Of a DNA stretch of 64,000 bases, positions 21,043-32,231 are shown one piece after another; positions within the stretch are counted from its first letter, which is position 1, and each line of letters starts with the position of its first letter. The position numbers and the translations under genes were made by a program. The notes beneath the pieces were generated by a model. That model saw only the letters and a list, made by a program, of their open reading frames with translations, ran no database searches and had not been told where the DNA came from. The stretch spans positions 29,548,001 to 29,612,000 of the forward strand of contig CM044314.1 in the NCBI GenBank assembly GCA_024291935.2, written 5' to 3'. Origin of the DNA: Okapia johnstoni (Eukaryota; Chordata; Mammalia; Artiodactyla; Giraffidae).

Positions 21043-22015
21043 AGAAGGAGGAGAAAAAGAACTGCAAGCTTGAAACTATAATTTCCATTTTCTGCAAAGG
21101 ACTTTCTTTTACAAGAATATATTTTTACTTAATTTTTTGGCATTAAAATGTTCTTTCTTTTGTTAAACAGTGGTGAGAGTTGATAGCAGTTGTTTTAAAC
21201 TTTTAATTTTTAATCTTTAAAGTTTTTTTTAACTTGAAACTTTCCAGACTTCCATCGTTCTCAATTTATTTTAAAAAGTTTCTGAATCTGCAAAATTGAA
21301 CAGTCTGGGAGCCAATTTCCTAGCATTTCTCCAAGAAATGTAGAGGCAGGGGCCAGGCGACAGCAGCAGAAAGTTGTTTACTTTTCATAGCCCCTGCCCC
21401 TCACCCTCACCCTACCCGTGTGAGCAGTTGTTATCCAGAGAGCACCACCAGCCCACTGATGAGTGGAATGTGATCCAATCCCAACCCAGAAATTAGAGGA
21501 TTTGCTTCTGGGGACCTTCAAAGAGAATCCACATTTTTTCCTGTCTTTTCTCCTTTATTCCTTTTATTCTCTCTCACACACCAAAAACAGAAAGGAAAGA
21601 AAAGAAAAAGAAAGGCAAGAAAATCAGTGGGAGGACAGAAGATTTGTTCTCCAGATGATATTTCTGTTCATCCTGGGGTCCTTTAAACACCCAGTCACCC
21701 TCCCCCACCTCCCACTAGAGCTGAGCCAAGGGCTCCTGTTACATAGCCATAGAACTGTCAGCAAGAACACATTTTTTTTTTTTCTTCCAAAGAGTGGTTT
21801 GCAGTTGGAAGGTATAGAGATTGGTTATGCTAAAGCTTTGGTACATGATCAGATAACACAGATTAAGTTGATGTATAATAGGATCTCAGCCTATAGGGCA
21901 ATTATGGGGTAGTCCAACTGAAACCTCAGAAGAAACGTCATTTTCCTCATTCAGGGAAACTAAACATAATATCACAAAGTTATGCACTGGCCCTAACCAT
22001 AGTGTGTACCAACTA
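21043..22015. other. Single-copy-looking DNA
   Basis: No repeat family recognised. The 149-codon open frame at 21463-21912 has low-complexity K/R/E-rich stretches from an AG-rich tract (21588-21625) and no family features. I do not call it a gene. Confidence 0.45.
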
Positions 22016-22024
22016 ATCATAATG

Positions 22025-22245
22025 GAATAATAGTTAATAATAGTTATTATTTTTCAGTCATTTACCACAGATCAAACACCCTTATACCAGTCTCTAAAGT
22101 AGAAATTATTTCTCTCTCAATTTACAAATGAGAAAGCTGAGACTTAGGGAAATTAGTTCCTGGCCCAAGTTATACAATTCGTCAGAAATGGAGATGGTTT
22201 CTGAATCCAGGTTTGTCTAGTCACAAGCTCTTGTTATTCTACAAA
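22025..22245 (-). repeat. MIR SINE
   Basis: Antisense MIR: 'ttcagtcatttaccacagat', 'tttacaaatgagaaagctga', 'gacttagggaaattagttcc', 'gaatccaggtttgtctagtc', 'caagctcttgttattctac'. Nearly full length. Confidence 0.75.
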
Positions 22246-22304
22246 TTGGAATAAACCATTCCCCCATTATCCCATGGTCTGGAACCATTGCCAAAGCATA
22301 GCAA

Positions 22305-22445
22305 GACAATGGCATGAAGAGATGGTCCCTCTCACAATCTGACAGAGGAGCTAGGCCTGTAAACAACAAGCTATGACGCTGTGGTGAGCAAGATGCATTG
22401 TGCCCTCAGAGAAGCCTTCCATCAGGGCTGACATTTGAGGGTCAG
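22305..22445 (+). repeat. Probable L2 LINE 3' fragment
   Basis: 'gagatggtccctctcacaat', 'gctatgacgctgtggtgag' and 'cagagaagccttccatcagg' with 'gctgacatttgag' match the order of the L2 3' end. Confidence 0.6.
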
Positions 22446-23925
22446 GTGCTATGGATCCTGGAGCCACTCAAAGTTCCTTCGCACAGAAACACCAGGATTA
22501 TCATTTCACAAGAAAAATGATCAAACACACATTTGAAGGTAGAATTCAGCTTTCTTTTTATGAACCTGGGATAATTCTTCAGTAGAAAATTAAGTCATCT
22601 TTTTCCAGATGAGCTTGTTTCTGAGGCAGCTAGTGAGGAACCACCCACAGTTCTCAGCAATGGTGACTGAACTGCCTCTAGGCACTGCCATAAAACTTGC
22701 TAATAAACTTAGAACCTGCCCTGCAGCTTCAAAAATGACAAAGTATCATCAAGGACAGATATCCTTTGAAGGGACAAGGGGATCTGAAGAGGGGCAGGGT
22801 GAGAAGATTCAGAGAGGAAAGGGAAGCCCTTGACTTCTGACTAGTACAAGCAAGGAGATGGAAGTTCAGCACTAAGACAACTCAGGGCCAGGTAACCTGG
22901 GAGAGAGAACCCAGTGTGCTTGAAGGTGAAGAAAAAGTTCCAGGTAGAGGTGAATGAGGTTAAAGCAGGATCCCTTAGTCAAAGATGAGAAATGTGAGTG
23001 TGTTTCAATGCTGCTGGGAATAGTGAGGGTAACGTTGAAGACACGGGTGAGAGGAGAGAGAGCTGATGGTGTGGGGTTGCTAAGGTGATAGGATGGTGAC
23101 TCAGAGCCTCAAGGAGAGATGGGAGGCACCATGGACACAGTGCAGATGAATTTAATGTGCTGCTAGAAATTGAGGACTGTTTGCTGAGTGTTTTTTTTAT
23201 TTTTGTGAAAACGAAATTGAGAGTATCTGTTGAGGGTAAGACTTGAAGGGTTACAGAAAGTTTGAAATAACCACTACAGAGGTGGGACAGCCCTAAGACA
23301 CGAATAATATGAGGATGTCCTGAGCAGTGCTGGGGCCCCAACTGAGTCTAGGGTGGGGACAATATGGCCTACAGCTGTGCAGCTTGAAGTCCTCCACCAG
23401 CCCTCTGCCCTGGGGCCAGGAGCCCAGGAACAGAGGTTGGGGTCCCGCCAGAGAGGCGGATGAGATAATCAACCCAAGAGACTAGGGGGTTAAGGAGGGA
23501 AGTGAAGTCAGAGGGCATCCCACCTTGCAAGAGTGTAGTCCTGCAAGCTTCAAGGCTTTTGCCAACTTCTGAGATTGTGTTAGGACATTATACTCAGTCA
23601 TGGGGTCTAAGTGGCTTCAGAGAAGCTGCTTGATTCTGAACTACTAACTCTCTCCCCCAATGTTGCCTGTTTCCCGGTTGGTCTATCCCTAATTGGACCC
23701 ACAGTCTTTTCAATCTTCTCCCATCCTTAGGAATAGCCATTGAAACAATGTTACCTTGGCCTTTATTTGTGGGTCTTAGGAGTTTCAGTAGGTCTCCCTG
23801 ACCCATAAAGAACTGGTTTGATTTCAATTCCGAAAATTCACTAGAGAGATTCTGAGGACCTTGGAAGATGTATGCATTGCTATTGTTCCTCATTTCTGTA
23901 GAAAGAAGGTGAATTTGCATTTTAA
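22446..23925. other. Long interval without a recognised gene or repeat
   Basis: Purine-rich in places (22790-22960, 23040-23120). The open frames at 22979-23341 and 23594-23920 on the minus strand have no recognisable domain and no supporting splice context. Confidence 0.45.
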
Positions 23926-23929
23926 TTTT

Positions 23930-24870
23930 TAAATAATGTAGTACATCAACACATGCTTCATGTACATTTTTAAAAATTTTAGAAGTATATAGAGTTTTTT
24001 TTTTAAAGTAAAAGTACCCCTTTACCCACAGCTATACCCATTTCTCTCTTGCCAGTAGATAACTACAAGTAACAGCTTGGTGATTCATCATTTAGATTTT
24101 ATTCCATGCATTTATAACTATATAATATATATCTATATCTATCTATCTATATATATATATACACATGTATATGTGTATAAATATATATAATATATACTTA
24201 ATATGAACACATATTTCTATGTTCATGTTTTTCATAAATTGTATCAGACAATACATATATTTCTGTGATCAGTTTTTCATACCATGTAAATACCTTTTTC
24301 TTTTTAAAATTTTGTTATGGAATATTTAAAACAGAGAAAATATATGAATGAGTATAACAATAACCAGTGCACTTGCCACCTGGATTTATGCAACTATTCA
24401 TATTTTGTATATTTCATCAGATTTTTTGAAGAAATGAAACTATAGATAGAGCTTAATTGCCCTTCTTAGCCCACCCCATTCCTATTCCCCTCCCTAGTTT
24501 CCCAGAATAAGACACAATACTGAGAAACTGTTGGGTATACTTAAACATTTTTTTTAATCACATGTGTATGTTTCCATAAACTAATTACAGTATTGTTCTG
24601 AGAGTTTTAAAAATACAGAAATGGTCACATACTATGCATTTCCTTCTGTGACTTCGTTTTCTCCCTGATTAACTTTCTAGATATATCTATATTGATACAT
24701 GAGTACTAAATAACGTATTTTAATGATTGGTTTTCTTTGTCTGAATATATGATGACTGTTTTATCCATTCTTCTTTCGGTGGATATTTAAGTCATTTTCA
24801 ATTTTTGTAGTAACAAACTCTGCTACAGTGAACAGAGTCCATGATCCCTTGAGCAGGTGTGTGACAGTTT
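23930..24870 (-). repeat. Probable decayed LINE-1, antisense
   Basis: 24580-24850 shows an antisense L1 pattern ('tgactgttttatccattctt', 'ggtggatatttaagtcattt', 'gtagtaacaaactctgctac', 'agtgaacagagtcc'). 24300-24540 is a further AT-rich old-L1-like stretch. Limits and subfamily are unclear. The Y-rich/AT microsatellite at 24118-24195 lies within it. Confidence 0.4.
24118..24195. repeat. TATC/TA microsatellite
   Basis: Mixed (TATC)n and (TA)n simple repeat with purine-pyrimidine alternation at 24153-24175. Confidence 0.9.
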
Positions 24871-25185
24871 CTTTTTCACATGCCTGTCCCTTGCATGACT
24901 CTTCAGAACTTGTACTGATGAAGAATATTAGTCAATTGATATTTTTACTAAAGAAGTGATATGCAGGTATGTTTTGTCGAAGAATACAAAGTATCTCTGT
25001 AAAATGGTTATACTGCTTTCTTTGCCAACTGTTGGGGGTTGTAATGGTCCCCAGTTTCCGAGAAATTGGAAGTGAGGAAGTAACATCACCCCCTGAGATT
25101 GTAAACTGTTCCATTCAACATAATGGATCACAACAAGGATGTTCAGAGCCCTTGAGAGAATGAACACCAAGTCAGGCAGATTCAA

Positions 25186-25500
25186 CTGTAATCTGAATGA
25201 AATATTAATGTTCTAAAGAACATGGCAATCACAAAGGGCCCTGTTTTCTGGAAAAACAAAAAATGGGAAGACTCAGGACAAAATTCAGCAACGCTAGTCC
25301 AGGTATTGTACAAATATAAGGGGAAGCCTGAACTACAGATTTCTAAACCAACTCTGCAGAGAGATGTTAGGTACCAAGTGTTATTCCTCATTGAATTTTA
25401 ATACTCCTTACCTCCCCCCTTTATCAACCAAAAATTACACCGACCATTAGGACTTCGAATGCTTCTAGTTATGTGCCATATTTTTTAAAATGTAAAGTAA
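25186..25500. other. Single-copy-looking DNA left of BovB
   Basis: No recognised feature. Confidence 0.4.
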
Positions 25501-25502
25501 TC

Positions 25503-26808
25503 AATTCAGTTCAGTTCAGTTCAGTCGCTCAGTCGTGTCCGACTCTTTGCGACCCCATGAATTGCAGCACGCCAGGCCTCTCTGTCCATCACCAACTCCC
25601 GGAGTCTACCCAAACCCATGTCCATCGAGTCGGTGATACCATCCAACCATCTCATCCTCTGTCGTCCCCTTCTCCTCCCACCCCCAATCCTACCCAGCAT
25701 TAGGGTCTTTTCCAATGAGTCAACTCTTCGCATGAGGTGGCCAAAGTATTGAAGTTTCAGCTTCAACATCAGACCTTCCAATGAACACCCAGGATTGATC
25801 CCTTCTAGGATGGATTGATTGGATCTCCTTGCAGTCCAAGGGACTCTCAAGAGTCTTCTCCAACACCACAGTTCAAAAGCATCAATTCTTTGGCGCTCAG
25901 CTTTCTTCACCATCCAACTCTCACATCCATACATGACCACTGGAAAAACCATAGCCTTGACTAGACAGACTTTTGTTGGCAAAGTAATGTCTCTGCTTTT
26001 AAATATGCTATCTAGGTTGGCCATAACCTTCCCTCCAAGGAGTAAGCATCTTTTAATTTCATGGCTGCAATAACCATCAGCAGTGATTCTGGAGCCCAAA
26101 AAAATAAAGTCTGACACTGTTTCCACTGTTTCTCCATCTATTTCCCATGAAGTGATGGGACCAGATGCCATGATCTTAGTTTTTTGAACATTGAGCTTTA
26201 AGCCAACTTTTTCACTCTCCTCTTTCACCTTCATCAAGAGGCTCTTTAGTTCTTCTTCACTTTCTGCCATAAGGGTGGTGTCATCTGCATATCTGAGGTT
26301 ATTGATATTTCTCCCGGCAATCTTGATTCCAGCTTGTGTTTCTTCCAGCCCAGCGTTTCTCATGATGTACTCTGCATATAAGTTAAATAAGCAGGGTGAC
26401 AATATACAGCCTTGACGTACTCCTTTTCCTATTTGGAACCAGTCTGTTGTTCCATGTCCAGTTCTCACTGTTGCTTCCTGACCTGCATACAGGTTTCTCA
26501 AGAGACAGGTCAGGTGGTCTGGTATTCCCATCTCTTGAAGAATTTTCCACAGTTTATTGTGATCCATACAGTCAAAGGCTTTGGCATAGTCAATAAAGCA
26601 GAAATAGATGTTTTTCTGGAACTCTCTTGCTTTTTCGATGATCCAGCGGATGTTGGCAATTTGATCTCTGGTTCCTCTGCCTTTTCTAAAACCAGCTTGA
26701 ACATCTGGAAGTTCACGGTTCATGTATTGCTGAAGCCTGGCTTGGAGAATTTTGAGCATTACTTTACTAGCATGTGAGATGAGTGCAATTGTGCGGTAGT
26801 TTGAGCAT
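25503..26808 (-). mobile_element. BovB LINE, 5'-truncated, best preserved copy
   Basis: About 1.3 kb of BovB on the minus strand. The 3' end has four to five TTCAG repeats (25503-25526) and the body is continuous to 'tttgagcat' at 26808, where it stops. It is much less diverged than the other copies: the coding part (25521-26759) has no stop or frameshift. A palindrome starts exactly at its 5' end. I could not find a clean target duplication, perhaps because the palindrome complicates the right flank. Confidence 0.95.
25521..26759 (-). pseudogene. BovB ORF2 reverse transcriptase, C-terminal 412 codons, open
   Basis: This is the C-terminal part of the BovB ORF2 protein, an RTE-clade reverse transcriptase that copies the element RNA at a nicked chromosomal target. 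Visible motifs: the finger-type block [14 protein letters not shown] at residues 21-34; palm motif [10 protein letters not shown] at 55-63; motif [11 protein letters not shown] at 113-122; catalytic YADD at 157-160; and the C-terminal region with [18 protein letters not shown] around 304-321, ending SRTRLSD. All three palm motifs look intact. The apparent start Met is simply internal, because the element is 5'-truncated; the whole endonuclease domain and the true start are absent, so this copy cannot be autonomous. Neighbouring plus-strand ORFs (25819-26073, 26412-26777) are antisense shadows. The intact frame suggests a fairly recent insertion. Confidence 0.9.
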
Positions 26809-26894
26809 GCATAAGAACAATATGCACGAGAATGTTAAAATATTAGCATTGTAATATTTTAACATTCTTGTGCATATTGTTCTTATGCATTCTC
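26803..26894. repeat. Near-perfect palindrome, about 43-bp arms and a 6-bp loop
   Basis: The left arm (26803-26845) and right arm (26852-26894) are reverse complements except for two mismatches, around a loop GCATTG at 26846-26851. The right half begins TAATATTTTAACATTC and mirrors the left. The left arm's outermost bases coincide with the last BovB bases. It does not look like MADE1 or another MITE I can recall. It could form a long hairpin. Confidence 0.95.
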
Positions 26895-27225
26895 TACTAT
26901 GACTGGAGTCCCTTCTCAGAATGCTGATAATCTCAGGTACAGAACTGAGACCCTAGACTCCAGACCTGACTCATGATAAATAGGGGTAATAAATGTACCT
27001 AGGCTGGTGGAGGTCACAGCATCCTGGCTCTCTTTTCCTGAGTCTACAACACACATGAATTCTATACTGACCATGTACATGTGGTGTCCACAGTTTTCCT
27101 CTTCCAGGTTCCATAAACTCTGAAGAGCTATATGTATTTTTTTTTTCTGGCAAACAGAAGTTATGGTGACTCCAAATTCCAACAAGTCTAAGGAGGCATC
27201 ATTGCAGCTAAATGGGTGAGTCTAA

Positions 27226-27466
27226 GCACATATGCCTGTGGAAACCTCTTTACAGAGATGGGAATACTGGACCATCTTACCTGTCTCCTGAGAAACCTGT
27301 ATTTGAGTCAAGAAGTAAGAGTTGGAACACTGTATGGAACAACTGACTGGTTCAGGATTGAGAAAGGAGTACGACACAATTGTTTATTGCCATCCTGTTT
27401 ATTTAACTTATATGCAGAGCACATCATGTGAAATACCAGGCTGAATGAGTTACAAGCTGGAATCAG
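27226..27466 (+). mobile_element. BovB LINE, left part of interrupted copy
   Basis: Plus-strand BovB in the reverse-transcriptase domain. 27216-27431 reads [20 protein letters not shown], then GTTDWFRIEKGVRHNCLLPS, where motif B is degraded (QGCILSP-type changed to HNCLLPS). It is cut at 'gaatcaggat' (27470) by an L1 insertion and resumes at 27777. It lies head-to-head with the BovB at 25503-26808. Confidence 0.9.
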
Positions 27467-27776
27467 GATGACTTATAGACACAGAGAGAGGGAAGGAGAA
27501 GGTGAGATGTATGGAGACAGTAACATGGAAGCTTACATTACCATATGCAAAATAGATAGCCAATGGGAATTTACTGTGTGTCTCAGGAAACTCAAACAGG
27601 GGCTCTGTACCAGCCTAGAGGAGTGGGATGGGGAAGGAGATGGGAGGGAGGTTCAAGAGGGATACCTATGGCTGATTCATGTTGAGGTTTGACAGAAAAC
27701 AACAAAAATCTGTAAAGCAATTATTCTTCAATTAAAAAATAAAAAACTTAAAAATTAAAAAAAAAGAAAAAAAAAG
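27467..27776 (+). mobile_element. L1 3' end inserted inside BovB
   Basis: It runs from a short 3' UTR piece ('ggagtgggatggggaaggag' at 27619, 'ggctgattcatgttgaggtt' at 27670, 'aattattcttcaattaaaaa' at 27719) to an A-rich tail at 27730-27775, the standard end of artiodactyl L1. BovB sequence reads across it ('ctggaatcaggat' | 'tgccaggagaaatatc'). The target duplication is short or decayed. Confidence 0.85.
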
Positions 27777-28577
27777 ATTGCCAGGAGAAATATCAGTGAC
27801 CTCGGATATGCAGATGATACCACTCTAATGACAGAAAGTGAAGAGGAACTAAAGAGTCTCTGGATGAGGGTAAAGGAGGAGAGTGAAAAAGCCTTCTTAA
27901 AATTCAGTTTAAAAAAACTAAGATCATGGCTCCCAGCCCCACCACTTTATAGCAAATGAGAGGGGAAAAGGTGGAAGCAGTGACAGATTTCCTCTTTTTG
28001 GGTTCTAAAATCACTGCGGTTGGTGACTGCAGCCATAAAATTAGAAGATGATTGCTTATTGGCAGGAAAGCTATGACAAACCTAGACAGTGTGTTAGAAA
28101 GCAAAGACATTCCTTTGCCAACAAATGTCCTTATAGTCAAGGCTATGGTCTTTCCAGTAATCATGTATGGATGTGAAACCTGGACATTAAAAAAGGACAG
28201 AGCACCGAAGAACTGATGCTTTTAAACTGTGGTGCTGAAGACTCTTGAGAGTCTCTTGGAAAGCAAGAAGATCAAATCAGTCAATCCTAAAAGAAGTCAA
28301 TCCTGAATACTCTTTGGAAGGTCTGATGCTGAAGCTTCATTACTTTGACCACCTGATGCGTACACCTGACTCATTGGAAAGGACCCTGATGCTGGGAAAG
28401 ATTGAGGGCAAGAGGAGAAGAGGGTGACAGAGGGTGAGATGGTTGGATGGCATCACCAATTCATTGGACATGAACTTGGGCAAACTCCGGGAGATGGTGA
28501 AGGACAGAGAAGTCTGATGTACTGCAATCCATGGATTGCAAAGAGTTGGACACAACTTGGTGATCAAACAACAAAAA
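27777..28577 (+). mobile_element. BovB LINE, right part of interrupted copy
   Basis: It resumes at 'gattgccaggagaaatatca' and runs past the YADD-box region ('tatgcagatgataccactc' at 27810) to the ORF end and a CAACAAAAATAA tail near 28577. Stops and frameshifts break the ORF. The minus-strand frames at 27904-28164 and 28340-28567 are shadows. Confidence 0.92.
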
Positions 28578-29260
28578 TAAATGAATGCACCTATGGGAAA
28601 TTAAAGTGACGACCTTTTCATTGTATTGCATTTTTTCTTGATACCTTTATGCAGTTTTTCCTGTGTTATACATTTATACCATCTTATTGATGAAAACTGG
28701 TTATGAGAAATAACATTAGCTAGATTCTGAGGGTTATTTTTATGTGGCTTTAATTGGCATTCCAAACATCAGGAAGAACACATCACTGGATGAAAGAAAA
28801 GCCACATTTTTAATTTATGAAGTGAGAACATTAAGTGACCCATCTTACAGAATGCTGGATGGAATAAGATGGTGATTAGAGCAAAGAAAGAAGAATTGTG
28901 GTTATTCTCTATGCTATGACCACTTTCTCACCAAATAATATAATAGTTGTGATAATTACTGGTTTGTTTAAGTAAGAATTTGCATCTTTAAATATGTGAA
29001 AGTCACCAGCAATCCCCGCTGTTGTTTCTGAAGTTTTGGCATCACATTAAAAAATTTCAGATTTTTAATGAAGATCAAATTCCTCCATAACAGGAAAACA
29101 TCTGTCATAAACACTGTACAAATATTTACAGGGCTTGGCTGGGCAGTTTGCAGTCTCCCCTTCCTAATCGGAGCTGAATGTCCAAGGGCAAACACAACAA
29201 GCAAACTGCAGACAAAGCAGGTTACAGGGTGACAATATGAGGGGCACTTAAACGCCATCA
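28578..29260. other. Single-copy-looking DNA, not assigned
   Basis: No repeat family recognised. 28960-29260 is less AT-rich than its surroundings and ends where the L1 homology starts. It might belong to a repeat I do not know. Confidence 0.4.
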
Positions 29261-29261
29261 A

Positions 29262-30735
29262 CAAGTAAAGATCAATGGAACAAAATAGAAAGCCCAGAGG
29301 TAAATCCATGTGCCTATGGACACCTTATCTTTGACAAAGGAGGCAAGAATATACAATGGAGAAAAGACAATCTCTTTAACAAGTGGTGCTGGGAAAATTG
29401 GCCAACCACTTGTAAAAGAATGAAACTAGAACACTTCCTAACACCATACACAAAAATAAACTCAAAATGGATTAAAGATCTAAACGTAAGACCAGAAACT
29501 GTAAAACTCCTAGAGGAAAACATAGGCAAAACACTCTCTGACATAATCCACAGCAGGATCCTCTATGACTCACCTCGCTGAATATTGGAAATAAAAGCAA
29601 AAATAAACAAATGGGACCTAATTAAAATTAAAAGCTTCTGCACAACAAAGGAAACTACAAGCAAGGTGAAAAGACATCCTTCAGCATGGGAGAAAATAAT
29701 AGCAAACAAAGCAAAGGACAAACAATTAATCTCAAAAATATATAAGCAACTCCTACCACTCAATTCCAGAAAAATAAACGACCCAATCAAAAAATGGGCC
29801 AAAGAACTAAACAGACACTTCTCCAAAGAAGACATACAGATGGGTAACAAACACATGAAAAGATTCTCAACATCACTCATTGTCAGAGAAATGCAAATCA
29901 AAACCACAACGAGGTACCATTTCATACCAGTCAGAATGGCTGCTATCCAAAAGTCTACAAGCAATAAATGCTGGAGAGGGTATGGAGAAAGGGGAACCCT
30001 CCTACACTGTTGGTGGGAATGCAAACTATTACAGCCACTATGGAGAACAGTGTGGAGATTCCTCAAAAAACTGGAAATAGAACTGCCATATGACCCAGCA
30101 ATCCCACTGCTGGGCATACACACTGAGGAAACCAGAACTGAAAGAGACACGTGTACCCCAATGTTCATGGCAGCACTGTTTATAATAGCCAAGACATGGA
30201 AGCAACCTAGATGCCCATCAGCAGACAAATGGATAAGGAAGCTGTGGTACATATACACAATGGAATATTACCCAGCCATTAAAAAGAATACATGTGAATC
30301 AGTTCCAGTGAGGTGGATGAAACTGGAGCCTATTATACAGAGTGAAGTAAGCCAGAAAGAAAAACACCAATACAGTATATTAATGCATATATATGGAATT
30401 TAGTAAATCGGTAAAGATAACCCTGTATGCAAGACAGCAACAGAGACACAGATACATAGAACTGTATTTTGGACTCTATGGGAGAGGGTGAGGGCGGGAT
30501 GATATGGGAGAATGGCACTGAAGCATGTAAATTATCATATGTGAAACAAATCACCAGTCCAGGTTCGATGCATGATACAGGGTGCTGGGTGCTGGTGCAC
30601 CGGGATGGCCCAGGGGAATGGGATGGGGAGGGAGGTGGGAGGAGGGTTCTGGAAGAGGAACACATGTACGCCCATGGCGGATTCATGTCAATGTATGGCA
30701 AAACTAATACAAAATAAATAAATAAAATTAAATGA
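29262..30735 (+). mobile_element. Ruminant L1 (L1-BT type), 5'-truncated
   Basis: About 1.5 kb of well-preserved artiodactyl L1: the C-terminal third of ORF2 (29262-30403), then the 3' UTR with 'gactctatgggagagggtga' near 30472, the 'ccaggttcgatgcatgatac' and 'gggtgctgggtgctggtgca' blocks, 'ggattcatgtcaatgtatgg' at 30680, and an (AAAT)n tail at 30708-30730. A second A14 run at 30756-30769 follows 25 nt of non-L1 sequence. The frame is broken upstream by a TGA at 29579. No clear target duplication. Confidence 0.93.
29585..30403 (+). pseudogene. L1 ORF2 protein, C-terminal 272 codons
   Basis: This is the end of the L1 ORF2 protein (endonuclease/reverse transcriptase of LINE-1). It reads through the conserved C-terminal block [19 protein letters not shown], then the cysteine-rich segment [20 protein letters not shown], followed by [14 protein letters not shown] and the usual terminal [19 protein letters not shown]. 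The catalytic reverse-transcriptase palm and the endonuclease are missing, as expected for a 5'-truncated insertion. An in-frame TGA at 29579-29581 separates it from the upstream part, so it is dead. The frames called on the minus strand at 29563-30258 are its shadow. Preservation is good, so the insertion is probably ruminant-lineage rather than ancient mammalian. Confidence 0.85.
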
Positions 30736-30769
30736 CGCTCCATGTGAGTAACCTTAAAAAAAAAAAAAA

Positions 30770-31485
30770 GTAACGTCTCCAGGTTGGGAAAGAAAGCATG
30801 TTGCGGGTAGTTGCCAGTTATTCAAGGTTCTTTGATAGACTCTCTGGTCTATGTTATTTGATGACAGTCTCTCATCCCTTGACCCTGTCATATTGCAGAT
30901 GTTTTGTTTTCTCCGTGAGGAATACCTGAGTCCCAGATGTGTTCGTTTTCCCTGATAAACTCCTCTACATCTCTATTCTGTCTGATCTAATTCAATATGG
31001 CATTTTCATTTTATCCCATATCTAAATAAGATTTATAGGGAATACTTACATCAGTGAGGCCAAAAGAGAAAGGGACTGAAAAGATCAGCTTCTCATAAAA
31101 AGACAACAGAAATGTCAGAGCCTTGGTTAAAAGGAACACCATCTGTCTTCCAACCTTTGTTTCTCAGCCTCACTATCACCACTATCACACAAAGTGGATC
31201 TCCAGATGGGGAACGTTATTCTCTACCAGCTCTCTATAAGTCAGTGGATGGGAGGCAGAATTTTGCTTTTGGTGCTGTATTCAACCATAGAGACTTACAT
31301 GAAATCTAAGATACTTATAAGTTTCATCAGCTTTGACTTTGAGGTTTACAAATCCATAAAAAAGTCAGAGTCTAGGTGTCACTTAGGAATCAGTATCAAA
31401 GCTCACTCCAGGAAAAATTATCAGCCCAAAATGCTTGATTTGCATGATCTCCTATTATTTTGATTTGCAAATTCTCACCCCAAGT
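30770..31485. other. Single-copy-looking DNA
   Basis: No repeat or coding feature recognised. Confidence 0.45.
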
Positions 31486-31487
31486 GT

Positions 31488-31690
31488 GGAAAGGAGATAA
31501 GACAGTGCGAGTTTTGGAGACAGGCAGACATGAAGTCCAATTCAAAATCTTGCACTTCTTATGTAACCTGAGCTCATTAATAAACTTCTTTACCAGCAGT
31601 TTTCCATATCTTAAAAATAAAGTTTTTGCAGTGATGGAGTCAATGCTGTAAAAGCACTTAGCCCCATGTTTTGAGCCTAAAAAGGATTCA
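31488..31690 (+). repeat. Probable MIR SINE
   Basis: 'gcgagttttggagacaggca', 'gacatgaagtccaattcaaa', 'cttcttatgtaacctgagc', 'cagttttccatatcttaaaa' and 'agcacttagccccatg' follow MIR order from box-B region to 3' end. Confidence 0.55.
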
Positions 31691-32231
31691 GTAAAGAATA
31701 TTTCCTTTTTTTGCAATTCTATTCCCTATCCTTCCATTGCCTTTACATTTTACCTTGTAAATAGCCTGTAAATAACTCATGGATCAAAGGCAAAATTAAA
31801 GTGGAAATTACAAAATGTTTTAACTGAATGAAATGAAAATGCAGCATAGCAAATTTGAAGGATACAGCTAAAGCAACACACACATAGAGGGAAATATATG
31901 CCACTAAAATTCATTTTTTAAAGAAAAAGAAAGTTCTCAAATAAATAACCTTATTTTCCACCTTAACTCCCTAGAGCAATAAGAGCATATTAAACCCAAA
32001 ATAAGCAGAAGAAAAGAAATAATGCAAGACAAATTTCAAATCAATGAAATAGAAAAGAGTAAAACAATCACGAAAATCAATAAAACTGAAATCTGATTTT
32101 TTGAAAAGATCAATAAAATTGATAAATCTCTAACCAATCTGAGTAGGAAGAAAGTGAGAAAAGACACAAATTACCAACATCAAGAATGAGGGGAGTGGTA
32201 TCACTATAAATTCTACAGACACTAAAATAAC

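Noticed and set aside
21463..21912. A 149-codon plus-strand gene
   Set aside because: Low-complexity K/E/R-rich middle from an AG-rich tract, no domain, no splice context and no neighbours supporting expression.
25521..26759. A real cellular gene encoding a reverse transcriptase
   Set aside because: It is the 3' part of a BovB retrotransposon, with the element's TTCAG 3' end and no promoter or true start.
29563..30258. A 231-codon minus-strand hydrophobic protein
   Set aside because: It is the antisense of L1 ORF2. The apparent membrane segments come from reading A-rich codons backwards as T-rich ones.
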